NCBI GenBank assembly: GCA_035718275.1
Contig: DASTHI010000025.1
Location: 186,001-250,000 of the forward strand
DNA: 64,000 nt
DNA from: Pseudolabrys sp035718275
GTDB lineage: Bacteria; Pseudomonadota; Alphaproteobacteria; Rhizobiales; Xanthobacteraceae
Direction of reading: 5' to 3'
Shown here piece after piece: positions 17,196 to 26,483 of this stretch. The position numbers were made by a program, and so were the translations under genes. The notes under the pieces were generated by a model. That model was not told where the DNA came from. It saw only the letters and a list, made by a program, of their open reading frames with translations, and searched no databases. Within the stretch, counting starts at the first letter, position 1. Each line of letters opens with the position of its first letter.

Positions 17196-18056
17196 TCATA
17201 CTCGTGGCCAGTGCGCGATGAATGATCCTCCAACAACAGCAATTCCGCCCAGGATCAGAGCGGTACCGATCGCAGTGGTCAGACGCCTGCCCAAGACTAT
17301 TTTCTCGATTGCCATGACGGTTGCGAGTAAGGCCATCCAGGCGATGTTCATCGAACCGACTGCAAACATCACCAGCATCATCGCCCAACAGCAGCCGAGG
17401 CAGTAGAGACCCTGTCTAATCCCCAGCCGGAACACGCCCGCGGCCGTGCTCGCCCAATTCACAAAGAAAAAAGGAAATGGGTGCTGACATCGCGTGAGGC
17501 AGGCATGCTTGAGTGCAGAGAACTGATACCATCCCGCTCCGATAAAGGTCGCTCCGGAAAGAAGACCGCTTGCAGTCACTGCACCTGGGTCCTTCATCGC
17601 GGTTTGCGTTATTGCAGTTTGCGCAACAGCGGCTATCGCGGCAAATCCAAGCCAAACGACTGTGTAACCGGTCGCCAGCACCAAAGGCGAAATGATCCGT
17701 TCGCCTTTTCGCATCGCGGTCTCTGCGATTTCCGCATAGGTCAGGATCATCGGCGCTGCACTCGGGAGCATCATTGCGACGGTCATCGCAACCCACATCG
17801 AGAAAACCAGCGCACACGTCCACGGATCAAGTTCGCTAATGGGCAATGCCTGACAAAGCGCTTGCGCCAACAGGCTACCGGTAGCATCGGCTGACTGGTT
17901 CGATCGCCCTGCCAAGGCTGCAAGATAGGCCCATCCAAGGCTGGCAAGTAGGACGACGGAAAGCCAAGCCACCGTCCGAGGCCGGGCCAAAATTCTGCCG
18001 AGACGGCCTGAGCCGAATGGCAGTCCGTGGATGTCGTTGCCGGTCGTCTCTGTCAT
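17196..18056 (-). CDS. DUF2182 predicted metal-binding membrane protein
   Basis: A 286-residue polytopic membrane protein. It shows the DUF2182 pattern: MWVAMTVAMMLPSAAPM in one helix, CLTRCQHPF in a loop, and GLYCLGCCWAMMLVMFAVG in another, with Met- and Cys-rich helices that suggest metal binding. About seven helices are predicted. It precedes the DUF1326 gene on the same strand, the usual pairing. ATG at 18056 is chosen because AAGGGAACC lies just ahead; the frame extends to 18104 without family resemblance. Confidence 0.85.
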   Translation of the reverse strand: MTETTGNDIHGLPFGSGRLGRILARPRTVAWLSVVLLASLGWAYLAALAGRSNQSADATGSLLAQALCQALPISELDPWTCALVFSMWVAMTVAMMLPSAAPMILTYAEIAETAMRKGERIISPLVLATGYTVVWLGFAAIAAVAQTAITQTAMKDPGAVTASGLLSGATFIGAGWYQFSALKHACLTRCQHPFPFFFVNWASTAAGVFRLGIRQGLYCLGCCWAMMLVMFAVGSMNIAWMALLATVMAIEKIVLGRRLTTAIGTALILGGIAVVGGSFIAHWPRV

Positions 18057-18164
18057 GGTTCCCTTGCATACCGCATCGCACGCCGCTCGGATATCGCGTG
18101 GCACGGCTTCCGGCCCACCTTTGATCCATGCTAGGCCGCCTAGCGAAAATCACGGATCCCCGCT

Positions 18165-19379
18165 TTGAGTTTAGACAAAGCCGACAGGCCACGTGTCATC
18201 GTGATCGGCGCCGGGCCGATCGGGCTCACGACAGCGGTTTTGCTGGCTCAAAACCGCGTTCGGACGCTTCTGGTCGGCCAGAACCTTTCCCGTTCGGATA
18301 ACCGCACGACGGCCCTGCTCGGCGGCTCCATTTCCGCCTTGGGCGCGCTGGGCGTCTGGACTCATTGTTCCGACAAGGCTGCTCCGCTGAGGGTCATACG
18401 GATCGTCGATGACACAGATCGCCTCTGGCGGGCCCCGGAGGTGAAATTTGCTGCCGAAGAGCTCGGATTAGACGCCTTCGGCTACAATATCGAAAACCGG
18501 GACCTCGTAGCGGCGCTCACAAGCCGGGCCCGCGAGCTCCCCGAACTTGGACTCGCTGATGATCAGGTTGTAGCCGTTTTCCCGCGTAAAGACAGTGTTG
18601 CCGTATCGCTTCGATCGGGACGATCAGTAAGCGCGGAGTTGGTGATTGGCGCCGACGGCCGGCAATCGATGTGCCGCAAGGCGGCTGGCATTTCGTTTAG
18701 AGAGCGAAATTACTCGCAGGTGGCGTTGACGGTTTGCCTGCGTCACTCGCGTTCCCACGATGATGCATCCACGGAATTCCATACACGAACTGGACCATTC
18801 ACACTCGTCCCTCTTCCCGGGAATAGATCGAGCTTGGTCTGGGTAGTCGACTCCTCGCGCGCCGACGAACTCGCCGCAGCTTCCGATGTCGATCTCGCAA
18901 ACGAAATCGAGCATGCATCACATTCCATTCTCGGAAAGATAACAGTCGAGCCCGGCCGTGCCGTTTTCCCGCTCCATGCAGCGGTCGCGACTCCGTTTGC
19001 CGAGAAGCGCATTGCGCTGGTCGGCGAGGCGGCCCACGTCATTCCACCAATCGGAGCGCAGGGGCTCAACCTCGGGCTTCGCGATGCTGCGGCCATCGGC
19101 GAACTCATCGTATCCGCACTACGTGGGCACAGGGACCCGGGTGATGCTGACGTGCTTGCCCGCTACGAGCGCATGCGCAGAGCCGATGTTGAAACCCGCG
19201 CGCTTGCCATTGATCTGGTGAACCGCTCTTTGCTGAGTGACTTCCTGCCGGTGCAGGGCGCACGCGGACTGAGCCTGTACCTGCTCGGCCGAATTGGGCC
19301 CTTGCGCCGGGCCATTATGCGTGAGGGCATTGCGCCGGCTTTGTCCGAACCGCGGCTCATGCGCGGGGAGATACTCTAG
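18165..19379 (+). CDS. UbiH/UbiF-family FAD-dependent hydroxylase
   Basis: A 404-residue flavoprotein monooxygenase of the ubiquinone-hydroxylase type. It has the ADP-binding GAGPIG at residues 15-20, the mid-chain GADGRQS, and the C-terminal FAD motif LVGEAAHVIPPIGAQGLNLGL, where Glu replaces the more usual Asp of GDAAH. It probably hydroxylates the ubiquinone ring. The only in-frame start is TTG at 18165, since a stop lies at 18141-18143. The first residues after it lead straight into the Rossmann strand. Its 3' end overlaps the convergent racemase gene by 4 bases. Confidence 0.85.
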   Translation: MSLDKADRPRVIVIGAGPIGLTTAVLLAQNRVRTLLVGQNLSRSDNRTTALLGGSISALGALGVWTHCSDKAAPLRVIRIVDDTDRLWRAPEVKFAAEELGLDAFGYNIENRDLVAALTSRARELPELGLADDQVVAVFPRKDSVAVSLRSGRSVSAELVIGADGRQSMCRKAAGISFRERNYSQVALTVCLRHSRSHDDASTEFHTRTGPFTLVPLPGNRSSLVWVVDSSRADELAAASDVDLANEIEHASHSILGKITVEPGRAVFPLHAAVATPFAEKRIALVGEAAHVIPPIGAQGLNLGLRDAAAIGELIVSALRGHRDPGDADVLARYERMRRADVETRALAIDLVNRSLLSDFLPVQGARGLSLYLLGRIGPLRRAIMREGIAPALSEPRLMRGEIL

Positions 19380-20461
19380 CCCAGCGTAGGCGCCTTTCGC
19401 GTTTTCGGGTCGCGAAATTCAGGTACGATCGGGAGCGGCAAGGCGGGAAGGAGTTTGCCAGACCCGGTTTCAACACTATGCGCAAACAATCCCCGCTGCA
19501 CGAAATGAGGATCGCGCATCGCCTGCTCGAGTGACGCCACGACGGTTGCGCAGCAGTCGGCCTCAGCGAAAATACTCCGCCATTCGTCGGAGGTCTTGTT
19601 GACAATCAATTTTGCAACGGCTTCACGAGTCCCATTTGGATCGCGTGTGTCGTCGACAAACTCCTGCGGCAGGCCGATGGCTTTTGCAAAGGCCGACCAG
19701 AATTTCGACTCGAGCGCGCCGCAGGCAATCAGTTTTCCATCCTTGGCAGGATAAATTTGGTATCGCGGCGACCCGCCCACCAGCCACATCTCGCCAGGCT
19801 TGGGAAATCGTCCTGTCGCGGCCCCGATCGCCAGCGCCGCCCAGGCAAAGGTGAACATCGCGTCCGTCATCGCAATGTCGAGGCGGCAACCTGACCCGGT
19901 TTGATCGCGCGCGCGCAAGGCCAGCAGGATATTCAGCACAGCCGGAAAGCTGCCGCCGGCGATATCGGCGGCAAGCATGGGTGGCACGACCGGTCGATCG
20001 GGCGGACCAGGCTGCAGATCGAGCAAACCCGTGTTGCCGATATAGTTGAGGTCGTGACCTGCCTCATGAACGCGGGGACCAAATTGGCCATACCCTGAGA
20101 TTGAGCAATAGATCAGTCGTGGATTGCTCTTTTTCAGTTGGCCGTAGCCCAGCCCTATTCGTTCCATGACGCCGGGGCGAAATTGCTCAGTCAGGATGTC
20201 AGCTTCTTCGATCAGGCTGTTGAGCTTTGCGCGATCCGCTTCGCTCTTGAGGTCAAGGCAGATGCACCGCTTTCCCCGATTCAACATGGCGAAAGGAACA
20301 CTTTCGCCATCGATATGTGGTGGAAAGCGTCGAGCGTTTTCGCCCCCCGGTTGCTCGATCTTAAGCACATCGGCGCCAGCCTCAGCGAGCATGAGCGTGG
20401 CAAGAGGGCCAGGAAGCAATGTGGTGAAGTCCAAGACCTTAAGTCCAGACAATGGTTGCAT
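19376..20461 (-). CDS. CaiB/BaiF family, alpha-methylacyl-CoA racemase-like protein
   Basis: A 361-residue class III CoA-transferase fold. The GHDLNYIGNTGLL motif and CRLDIAMTDAM place it nearer alpha-methylacyl-CoA racemase than formyl-CoA transferase: in racemases the His of a GHD-(I/L)-NY motif and a later Asp act as general acid/base. The N-terminal LSGLKVLDFTTLLPGP is the family start. It would racemise the 2-methyl carbon of branched acyl-CoA. It is divergent from the acyl-CoA ligase and lyase genes, 152 bases apart, which suggests a shared pathway. Confidence 0.85.
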   Translation of the reverse strand: MQPLSGLKVLDFTTLLPGPLATLMLAEAGADVLKIEQPGGENARRFPPHIDGESVPFAMLNRGKRCICLDLKSEADRAKLNSLIEEADILTEQFRPGVMERIGLGYGQLKKSNPRLIYCSISGYGQFGPRVHEAGHDLNYIGNTGLLDLQPGPPDRPVVPPMLAADIAGGSFPAVLNILLALRARDQTGSGCRLDIAMTDAMFTFAWAALAIGAATGRFPKPGEMWLVGGSPRYQIYPAKDGKLIACGALESKFWSAFAKAIGLPQEFVDDTRDPNGTREAVAKLIVNKTSDEWRSIFAEADCCATVVASLEQAMRDPHFVQRGLFAHSVETGSGKLLPALPLPIVPEFRDPKTRKAPTLG

Positions 20462-20613
20462 GGTGCTTCTGCGCCGCCCTTACGATCGGTCGAAACCATT
20501 TCCTTTTTACGTTATGGATCCTTGCCGGCAAAGACTCTCGTCCCTGGCGGCAAATTGTCCGGAGAAATCATCCGGGCAGATTCATCCGCCTGTAGACAAT
20601 GGAGTGATTCGCG

Positions 20614-22188
20614 ATGGTGCCGCTGCCGCATCTTGGCTCCGTGCTAGGTCTGCATGCCCGGATGTTTCCCGCAAAGATCGCCGCCCGCGATCTTGAAAGA
20701 GAGATGACGTTCCGCATCTGGTACGGCCGTGCGTGCCGCCTGGCCAACGCCCTGCTCGGCTTAGGTCTGAGCAAGGGGGATCGTGTATGCGTCCTCGCAT
20801 ACAACTGCGTCGAATGGCTGGAGATATATGCGGCGACTGCCCTAGCCGGTCTCGTGACTGTGCCGCTCAATTTCAGACTGGTTGGCGCCGAAATCAAATA
20901 CGTCATCGAGGATTGTGAGGCGAGCCTCATCATCGTTCAGAATGAATTGGCCGATGCCATTGAAGCGATCCGCGAAGATCTTGAAATTAGCGCCGGTAAT
21001 TTCATCATCTTCGGCGAAGGCCGTCCAAGATCCGGATATCGGCGCTATGAGGACGTGATTGCGGCCGCTAACGACAGCGCGCCGGCGATAGAGGTCAGCG
21101 GGAATGATCCGTGGACCCTGATGTACACCTCCGGGACGACGGGAAGATCGAAGGGCGCCATACGCTCCCACTCGGGGAGTGCCATGCTTTCGCTGATCAC
21201 TGAAGTTGAGCTTGCTCTCAGCCGGCAAGACCACGCGCTTCTTGTCATGCCGATGTGTCACGCGAATTCGCTTTTTTTCTACGGAGCCTTTAGCTATTGC
21301 GGAGCGGCATGCACCATCTATAGCCGCAAGAGCTTTGATCCCGAGCATCTCCTCGCCACGATTGCAGAAGGAGGCGCGACCTTCACCTCGCTGGTCCCTA
21401 CTCACTATATCATGATGCTCGGTTTGCCGGCCGCCGTTCGCTGCCGCTACAACGTGGACACGGTCACGAAACTCATGATCTCTTCCGCTCCTGCGCGTCG
21501 CGATACAAAGCTGGCGATTATGGAGTACTTCCGGAACACAGGCCTTTTCGAACTTTACGGCTCGACGGAAGCTGGGTGGGTCACGATGCTTCACCCGGAC
21601 GAGCAATTCAGCAAGCTCGGCTCCGTGGGGCGCGAATGCGTGGGTTCGAGTCGCATCCGTCTGCTGGATGCGTCAGGAAGCGAAGTACCCGATGGACAAC
21701 CCGGCGAACTATACTCATCCAACCCCTATACATTCGACGGCTACTGGAGATTGCCGGAAAAAACAAAGGAAGCCTTCCGTGACGGTTATTGCACTGTGGG
21801 CGATCTGGCACGACGCGATGAGGATGGTTTTATTTTCCTCGTCGATCGCAAGAGCAACATGATTATTTCTGGCGGAGAGAACGTCTATCCGTCAGAAGTG
21901 GAGTCGCTCATCGGAGGCCATCCCAAGGTAAAGGATGTGGCCGTGATTGGGGTTACCGATGAAAAATGGGGCGAACGTGTTCATGCCGTAATCATCGCCC
22001 GAGACGGCGAGGCGCCGACGAGCGAAGAAATCGTCGAATGGTGCAAGGATCGGATTGCAGGCTACAAGCGGCCACGGTCGGTATCCGTCATTCGTGAAGA
22101 CGAAATGCCCAGGACCGCCACCGGGAAGATTTTGCACCGCATCTTGCGAGCACGCTACGGGCAGACCGACAAGGGAGTCGCTTCATGA
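20614..22188 (+). CDS. Acyl-CoA ligase (AMP-forming)
   Basis: A 524-residue ANL-family enzyme that activates a carboxylic acid to its CoA thioester. The phosphate loop YTSGTTGRSKGAI is intact near residue 170, ELYGSTEAGW follows, then the hinge region VGDLARRDEDGFIFLVDRKSNMI and the catalytic lysine in PRTATGKILHR near the C-terminus. ATG at 20614 has GGAG 9 bases upstream. It overlaps the following ThDP-enzyme gene by 4 bases (ATGA), so the two products are made together. The acid activated is unknown; pairing with a lyase suggests a 2-hydroxy or branched acid. Confidence 0.88.
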   Translation: MVPLPHLGSVLGLHARMFPAKIAARDLEREMTFRIWYGRACRLANALLGLGLSKGDRVCVLAYNCVEWLEIYAATALAGLVTVPLNFRLVGAEIKYVIEDCEASLIIVQNELADAIEAIREDLEISAGNFIIFGEGRPRSGYRRYEDVIAAANDSAPAIEVSGNDPWTLMYTSGTTGRSKGAIRSHSGSAMLSLITEVELALSRQDHALLVMPMCHANSLFFYGAFSYCGAACTIYSRKSFDPEHLLATIAEGGATFTSLVPTHYIMMLGLPAAVRCRYNVDTVTKLMISSAPARRDTKLAIMEYFRNTGLFELYGSTEAGWVTMLHPDEQFSKLGSVGRECVGSSRIRLLDASGSEVPDGQPGELYSSNPYTFDGYWRLPEKTKEAFRDGYCTVGDLARRDEDGFIFLVDRKSNMIISGGENVYPSEVESLIGGHPKVKDVAVIGVTDEKWGERVHAVIIARDGEAPTSEEIVEWCKDRIAGYKRPRSVSVIREDEMPRTATGKILHRILRARYGQTDKGVAS

Positions 22189-23933
22189 GCGATGCGCAAC
22201 CTGCACAGCAGGACCTCAACACCGACGAACTTTCCTGTGCGGGATGGATTGCGCGCTTTCTAAAGCAGCGAAGCATCGACAGGATTTTCGGCCTGCAGGG
22301 AGGGCACATCCAGCCGATTTGGGACCACGTAGCCCGTCAAGGCATTCGTATCATAGACGTGCGGGACGAAGGCGCAGCAGTGCACATGGCACATGCGCAT
22401 GCCGAACTGACCGGCCAACTTGGCGTGGCCATGGTGACGGCGGGGCCTGGCGTCACCAACACTGTCACCGCGGTTGCCAACGCATCGCTTGCGCGTATTC
22501 CTGTCCTGTTGATCGGCGGTTGTACGTCGCGGCCGCAAGCCAATATGGGCCCGCTGCAGGATATTCCGCACGTTGACATTTTGCGGCCGGTTACCCGCAC
22601 GGCACGCACCGCCCGCGTTCCAGAGCAGGTTGTTCGAGAACTGGACGAAGTGGTGGCACGGGCGCTGGGCGACTCAGGCGAGCCCGGGCCGGTCTACATC
22701 GAGTTTCCCACCGACGTTCTGCGAACACACGTGCCGGCGCATCTTGTGCTGGATGAGTGGATTGCGGCCAAACCGCCACGAAACCTGTTTCCCGATCCTG
22801 CGGCTGTATCCGATGCGGTTGAGACATTCTGGTCTGCGAAGCGTCCCCTTGTGATGACTGGACGCGGCGCGAGATATGCCGGAAGCGCGCTGGTTCGCCT
22901 GCTGGACGCAACGGGTGCTCTGTATCTCGATACCCAGGAAAGCCGCGGCCTCGTTCCTGCCGATCATCCCTCAACTGTCGCCGCCGTGCGTGCGTCCGCC
23001 ATGGCGGACGCCGATGTCGTATTGCTGATCGGCCGCAAGCTTGACTACCAGTTAGCCTACGGATCGCCGGCTGTTTTTTCGAAGGCGCGCTTTATTCGCA
23101 TTGCAGACAATCCCGGGGAACTGATCGACAACAGGCGCGGCCAACCTGAACTGCTGGCTTCACCGGCTCTTGCACTGGAGATGATGATTGCGACTGCGGG
23201 TAACAGGGAATCCGCGATCGACAAGGCCTGGGCTCGCGATCTACGGGGCCGTCATCTTGAACGTCTGGCTTCCGCACGAAGCTTCAAGGATCGTCCGACG
23301 ACCGGGGCCGATGGGAAAATCCATCCGGCAGTGATCTTCGATGCAATCGCCGCAGTGGCCGATCCGGACTACATTGCAATCGCCGATGGTGGCGACTTGC
23401 TCAGCTTTGCCCGAACCGGACTTCGCGCAAATACCTATATGGATGCCGGTGCATTCGGATGCCTTGGAGTCGGTGTGCCCTTCGCGGTTGCTGCCGCACT
23501 TGCTATGCCGGAAAGGCAGGTGATCTCGGTCAATGGCGACGGTGCTTTTGGGATCAATGCTATGGAAATCGACACGGCCGTCAGGCATGGTGCAAAGGCA
23601 GTCTTCATCGTTTCCAACAACGCAGCCTGGAATATCGAGCGCCTCGACCAGGAAATGAACTATGGTGGCCGAGTTGTAGGGACAGCGCTGCGGCACTCGG
23701 ATTATGCGGCGCTTGCCCGTGCCTTGGGTGCACATGGCGAGCGCGTCGAAAAGCCCTCCGATCTCACTGGCGCCATCGAACGCGCTCTCAAAAATGCTCC
23801 CGCCCTCGTCGATGTATTGACCTCCCAGTCGGTCCAATCGTCCGATGCCCGCAAAGGTTTGGGCTTCGTTTATGACTACCAGGCGCTGACGGCATGGGAT
23901 CAGGCAGAGCGAAGGCGTCGCGCCGTCCGCTGA
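22185..23933 (+). CDS. ThDP-dependent 2-hydroxyacyl-CoA lyase/oxalyl-CoA decarboxylase-like enzyme
   Basis: A 582-residue enzyme of the acetolactate synthase superfamily. The ThDP-activating Glu is E62 in RDEGAAVH. The ThDP/Mg site is GDG (451-453) through NN (478-479). The C-terminal tail rich in aromatic residues (GLGFVYDYQALTAWDQ) resembles the active-site lid of bacterial 2-hydroxyacyl-CoA lyases. Such lyases split a 2-hydroxyacyl-CoA into formyl-CoA and an aldehyde or ketone. The gene overlaps an acyl-CoA ligase, which supports a CoA-thioester substrate rather than pyruvate. Simple annotation as acetolactate synthase is less likely: there is no small subunit gene. GGAG precedes the ATG. 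Confidence 0.7.
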   Translation: MSDAQPAQQDLNTDELSCAGWIARFLKQRSIDRIFGLQGGHIQPIWDHVARQGIRIIDVRDEGAAVHMAHAHAELTGQLGVAMVTAGPGVTNTVTAVANASLARIPVLLIGGCTSRPQANMGPLQDIPHVDILRPVTRTARTARVPEQVVRELDEVVARALGDSGEPGPVYIEFPTDVLRTHVPAHLVLDEWIAAKPPRNLFPDPAAVSDAVETFWSAKRPLVMTGRGARYAGSALVRLLDATGALYLDTQESRGLVPADHPSTVAAVRASAMADADVVLLIGRKLDYQLAYGSPAVFSKARFIRIADNPGELIDNRRGQPELLASPALALEMMIATAGNRESAIDKAWARDLRGRHLERLASARSFKDRPTTGADGKIHPAVIFDAIAAVADPDYIAIADGGDLLSFARTGLRANTYMDAGAFGCLGVGVPFAVAAALAMPERQVISVNGDGAFGINAMEIDTAVRHGAKAVFIVSNNAAWNIERLDQEMNYGGRVVGTALRHSDYAALARALGAHGERVEKPSDLTGAIERALKNAPALVDVLTSQSVQSSDARKGLGFVYDYQALTAWDQAERRRRAVR

Positions 23934-24014
23934 AGCAGCGAGCATTTGCACCCAGCCACTTGGCCCGGGCGTTACATTCCTCTAAACGGCACTCCGGCCC
24001 CTTTGGATAAGAGC

Positions 24015-25055
24015 ATGAGACCTCCGCGGGATTATTTTTCGCCGCTTGCAATCGGCGCGCCGGCCCCGTTGCGCGAACTCCCGATTCGTCTGGAGCGCAT
24101 GATCCACTTTGTCCCTCCGCACGTGGACAAGCTTCGGGCCAAGGTGCCCGAGATCGCCCGGGAGGTCGATGTCGTTCTCGGCAACTTGGAAGATGCAATA
24201 CCTATCGAGGCCAAGCAGACTGCACGAGAAGGCTTTATCGCCATGGCAGGCATGGTCGACTTCGGGTCAACCGGCTTGTGGGTGCGCATCAATGCGCTCA
24301 ATTCCCCATGGGCGCTTGCGGACATCATGGAGATTACCGCTGCCGTCGGCGACAAACTTGACGTGATCATGCTCCCGAAAGTCGATGGCCCGTGGGATAT
24401 CAACTATCTCGACCAGTTATTGGCGCAGCTGGAAGCCCGCCACAAATTGACTAAGCCGATCCTCATTCACGCGATTCTGGAGACGGCCCAGGGCGTCAAC
24501 AATGTCGAAGCGATTGCCGCGGCCTCTCCTCGCATGCACGGCATCAGCCTTGGGCCTGCCGATCTCGCCGCGTCACGGGCAATGAAGACGACGCGCGTCG
24601 GCGGCGGGCATCCTGAATACAGCGTGCTGGAAGACCCGGATGGTAATGGGCCCCGACGCAAGCATCAGCAGGATCTTTGGCATTATACCATTGCGAAAAT
24701 GGTAGATGCTTGCGTGGCCGCCAGAATAAAGCCGTTCTACGGCCCCTTCGGCGACTTTTCCGATCCTGTGGCCTGTGAGTCACAGTTCCGAAACGCGTTC
24801 CTCTTGGGCTGTGCGGGCGCATGGTCGTTGCATCCTTCCCAGATCGAAATTGCAAAGAGAGTTTTCTCTCCGGATCCCGCCGATGTCGAATTCGCAAAGA
24901 AAATCGTGGCCGCAATGCCCGACGGTACCGGAGCAGTGATGATTGACGGGAAAATGCAAGATGACGCAACCTGGAAGCAGGCGAAGGTTCTTCTCGATCT
25001 CGCTAAGCTGGTGGCCGTCAAGGACCCCGACATGGCCGCGCGATATCGATTGTAA
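24015..25055 (+). CDS. HpcH/HpaI family CoA-ester lyase (malyl-CoA lyase-like)
   Basis: A 346-residue citrate-lyase-beta-like protein. It shows VDVVLGNLEDAIP (metal-binding Glu/Asp), WVRINALNSPW, LPKVDGPWDI, and HAILETAQGVNNVEAIAAASPRM, matching the malyl-CoA/beta-methylmalyl-CoA lyase group. Members cleave 3-hydroxyacyl-CoA diacids to glyoxylate and an acyl-CoA, or run the reverse. ATG at 24015 with GGATAAGAG ahead is the start; 23 further upstream codons are open but lack family match. It is on the same strand 81 bases after the lyase gene, so co-transcription is likely. Confidence 0.8.
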   Translation: MRPPRDYFSPLAIGAPAPLRELPIRLERMIHFVPPHVDKLRAKVPEIAREVDVVLGNLEDAIPIEAKQTAREGFIAMAGMVDFGSTGLWVRINALNSPWALADIMEITAAVGDKLDVIMLPKVDGPWDINYLDQLLAQLEARHKLTKPILIHAILETAQGVNNVEAIAAASPRMHGISLGPADLAASRAMKTTRVGGGHPEYSVLEDPDGNGPRRKHQQDLWHYTIAKMVDACVAARIKPFYGPFGDFSDPVACESQFRNAFLLGCAGAWSLHPSQIEIAKRVFSPDPADVEFAKKIVAAMPDGTGAVMIDGKMQDDATWKQAKVLLDLAKLVAVKDPDMAARYRL

Positions 25056-25078
25056 GAATGCGCAGAGGACAGTCACCG

Positions 25079-25411
25079 ATGGACAAAATGCGTAACGCCA
25101 AATTCAAGATTGGTCAGGTCGTCAAACATCGGGTGCATCCGTTCCGCGGGGTAATTTTCGACATCGACCCGGTATTCAACAACACCGAGGAATGGTTGCA
25201 GTCCATTCCCGCCGAAATTCGGCCGCACAAGGACCAGCCATTCTATCATTTGTTTGCTGAAAATGCAGAGACGGAATACATCGCCTACGTATCGGAGCAG
25301 AATCTGATCGCCGACACCTCCGGAACGCCGCTGCGACATCCTGACGTTGCCGAAGTGTTCGAGCCCGACGAGACCGGCGGCTACCGACCACGGAATAGTC
25401 AACTGCATTGA
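25079..25411 (+). CDS. hspQ: Heat shock protein HspQ
   Basis: A 110-residue protein of the HspQ (YccV) family, with the core KFKIGQVVKHRVHPFRGVIFDIDP and PFYHLFAENAETEYIAYVSEQNL (aromatic and acidic residues conserved). HspQ binds DNA and modulates Lon-type proteolysis under heat stress. GAGG lies about 10 bases before ATG at 25079; the ATG at 25058 would add seven residues. It follows the lyase gene by 23 bases and converges with ialB. Confidence 0.9.
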   Translation: MDKMRNAKFKIGQVVKHRVHPFRGVIFDIDPVFNNTEEWLQSIPAEIRPHKDQPFYHLFAENAETEYIAYVSEQNLIADTSGTPLRHPDVAEVFEPDETGGYRPRNSQLH

Positions 25412-25471
25412 ATTGAATATGGACAGAGCGCAGCTCGTGCCGCGCCTTTTCTCTCGTGAATACGAGGTCCG

Positions 25472-26236
25472 CTATTTTTTCTGCGCAGGCGCCGCAGCAG
25501 TAGGTGCCTGGCTTTGCTGACCTTCAAGTTTCTTGCGTGCCTCTTCCGCCTTCTTCTGTAGCTCTTCCTGCAATTTTCGCTGCTGTTCTTCAAACGCCTT
25601 CGGGTCGGTCGGCGGACCGTCATACGCCTTTGCGAAATCGTTCAAAGGCAACGGCAGACTGATCGGGGTCCCCTGCATATTGATCGCCTGCACGATGATG
25701 TTGTGTCCTTTCTTCATCTTGGCGATCAGGTCGTCGGTCACCGGATAATCCGCCATGCAACCCACCGGAAAACAAATCTTGTATGGAGATTGTGCCGGCT
25801 GTTGCTGATCGATGATCAGGCGCGTGCCATGCGCAAGCTGCATTCCGAGCGGCACGGTGACCCGTAGTACCTTCTGCTCGCCTTCCGGTTCGAACAGCTG
25901 GACGATGGCTACCGGCATTCCGTTTTCAAGCCGGCCATCCTTAGTGATGACGCAGACCTGCTTGTTATTGGTGTCCTGCCCTTTGCCGCAGACCTTCATC
26001 CATGGCGAGTACATGAGCTGTGGCTGTTCGGCGCCCGCATGCTGTTGCTGTTGCTGTTGCTGCTGTTGCGGCTGCGCGGGCTGCGGAGCTTGTTGCGCCG
26101 CTGGCGCCTTTGGCGCCGGCTTGGCGGCAGGTTTCGGCTGTTGCTGGCCCAGCGCGGGAGCGGCTACAAGCACGGCTGCCAAGGCGGCAGTGAAAGCCAA
26201 GCCTCGCTTACGGCCCGATGCGGTCCGGTCATTCAT
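25472..26236 (-). CDS. ialB: Invasion-associated locus B (IalB) family periplasmic protein
   Basis: A 254-residue exported protein. An N-terminal signal peptide (RKRGLAFTAALAAVLVAAPALG) is followed by a Pro/Ala/Gln-rich linker with nine consecutive Gln. The IalB domain follows from about residue 75 (SPWMKVC, CVITKDGR, CFPVGCMADY), with four Cys likely forming disulfides. The C-terminal tail is Glu/Lys/Gln-rich and probably coiled coil. IalB of Bartonella aids erythrocyte invasion, but the family is common in free-living rhizobia, so no virulence role can be claimed. Confidence 0.85.
   Translation of the reverse strand: MNDRTASGRKRGLAFTAALAAVLVAAPALGQQQPKPAAKPAPKAPAAQQAPQPAQPQQQQQQQQQHAGAEQPQLMYSPWMKVCGKGQDTNNKQVCVITKDGRLENGMPVAIVQLFEPEGEQKVLRVTVPLGMQLAHGTRLIIDQQQPAQSPYKICFPVGCMADYPVTDDLIAKMKKGHNIIVQAINMQGTPISLPLPLNDFAKAYDGPPTDPKAFEEQQRKLQEELQKKAEEARKKLEGQQSQAPTAAAPAQKK
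26042..26068 (+). repeat. Glutamine-codon microsatellite inside ialB
   Basis: Nine glutamine codons in a row (CTG/TTG triplets on the plus strand, CAG/CAA on the coding strand) encode the poly-Gln linker of the IalB protein. Length changes would be in frame. Confidence 0.9.
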
Positions 26237-26483
26237 GCGCAGTTGTCCTTTTGCTGTTCCCGTCGGCGGCCCACACCCCCGCCGCGCCTTGGCCCGGCTC
26301 TGTCGGGGTCAAATACGGCGAGAGCGTGACGCTCGACCGAGGCTGTTAGCCGAATTCCGCTCTGCAATAAAGCCACGAATGCGCGGAAAATACGGCCGGA
26401 TCGACCTGCGTCGCCGTGTGCTAGCTTCCTGTCAGAACAGTACGAATCGCGCGTACTTCTGACGTGGAATATCCCGCTGGGCA

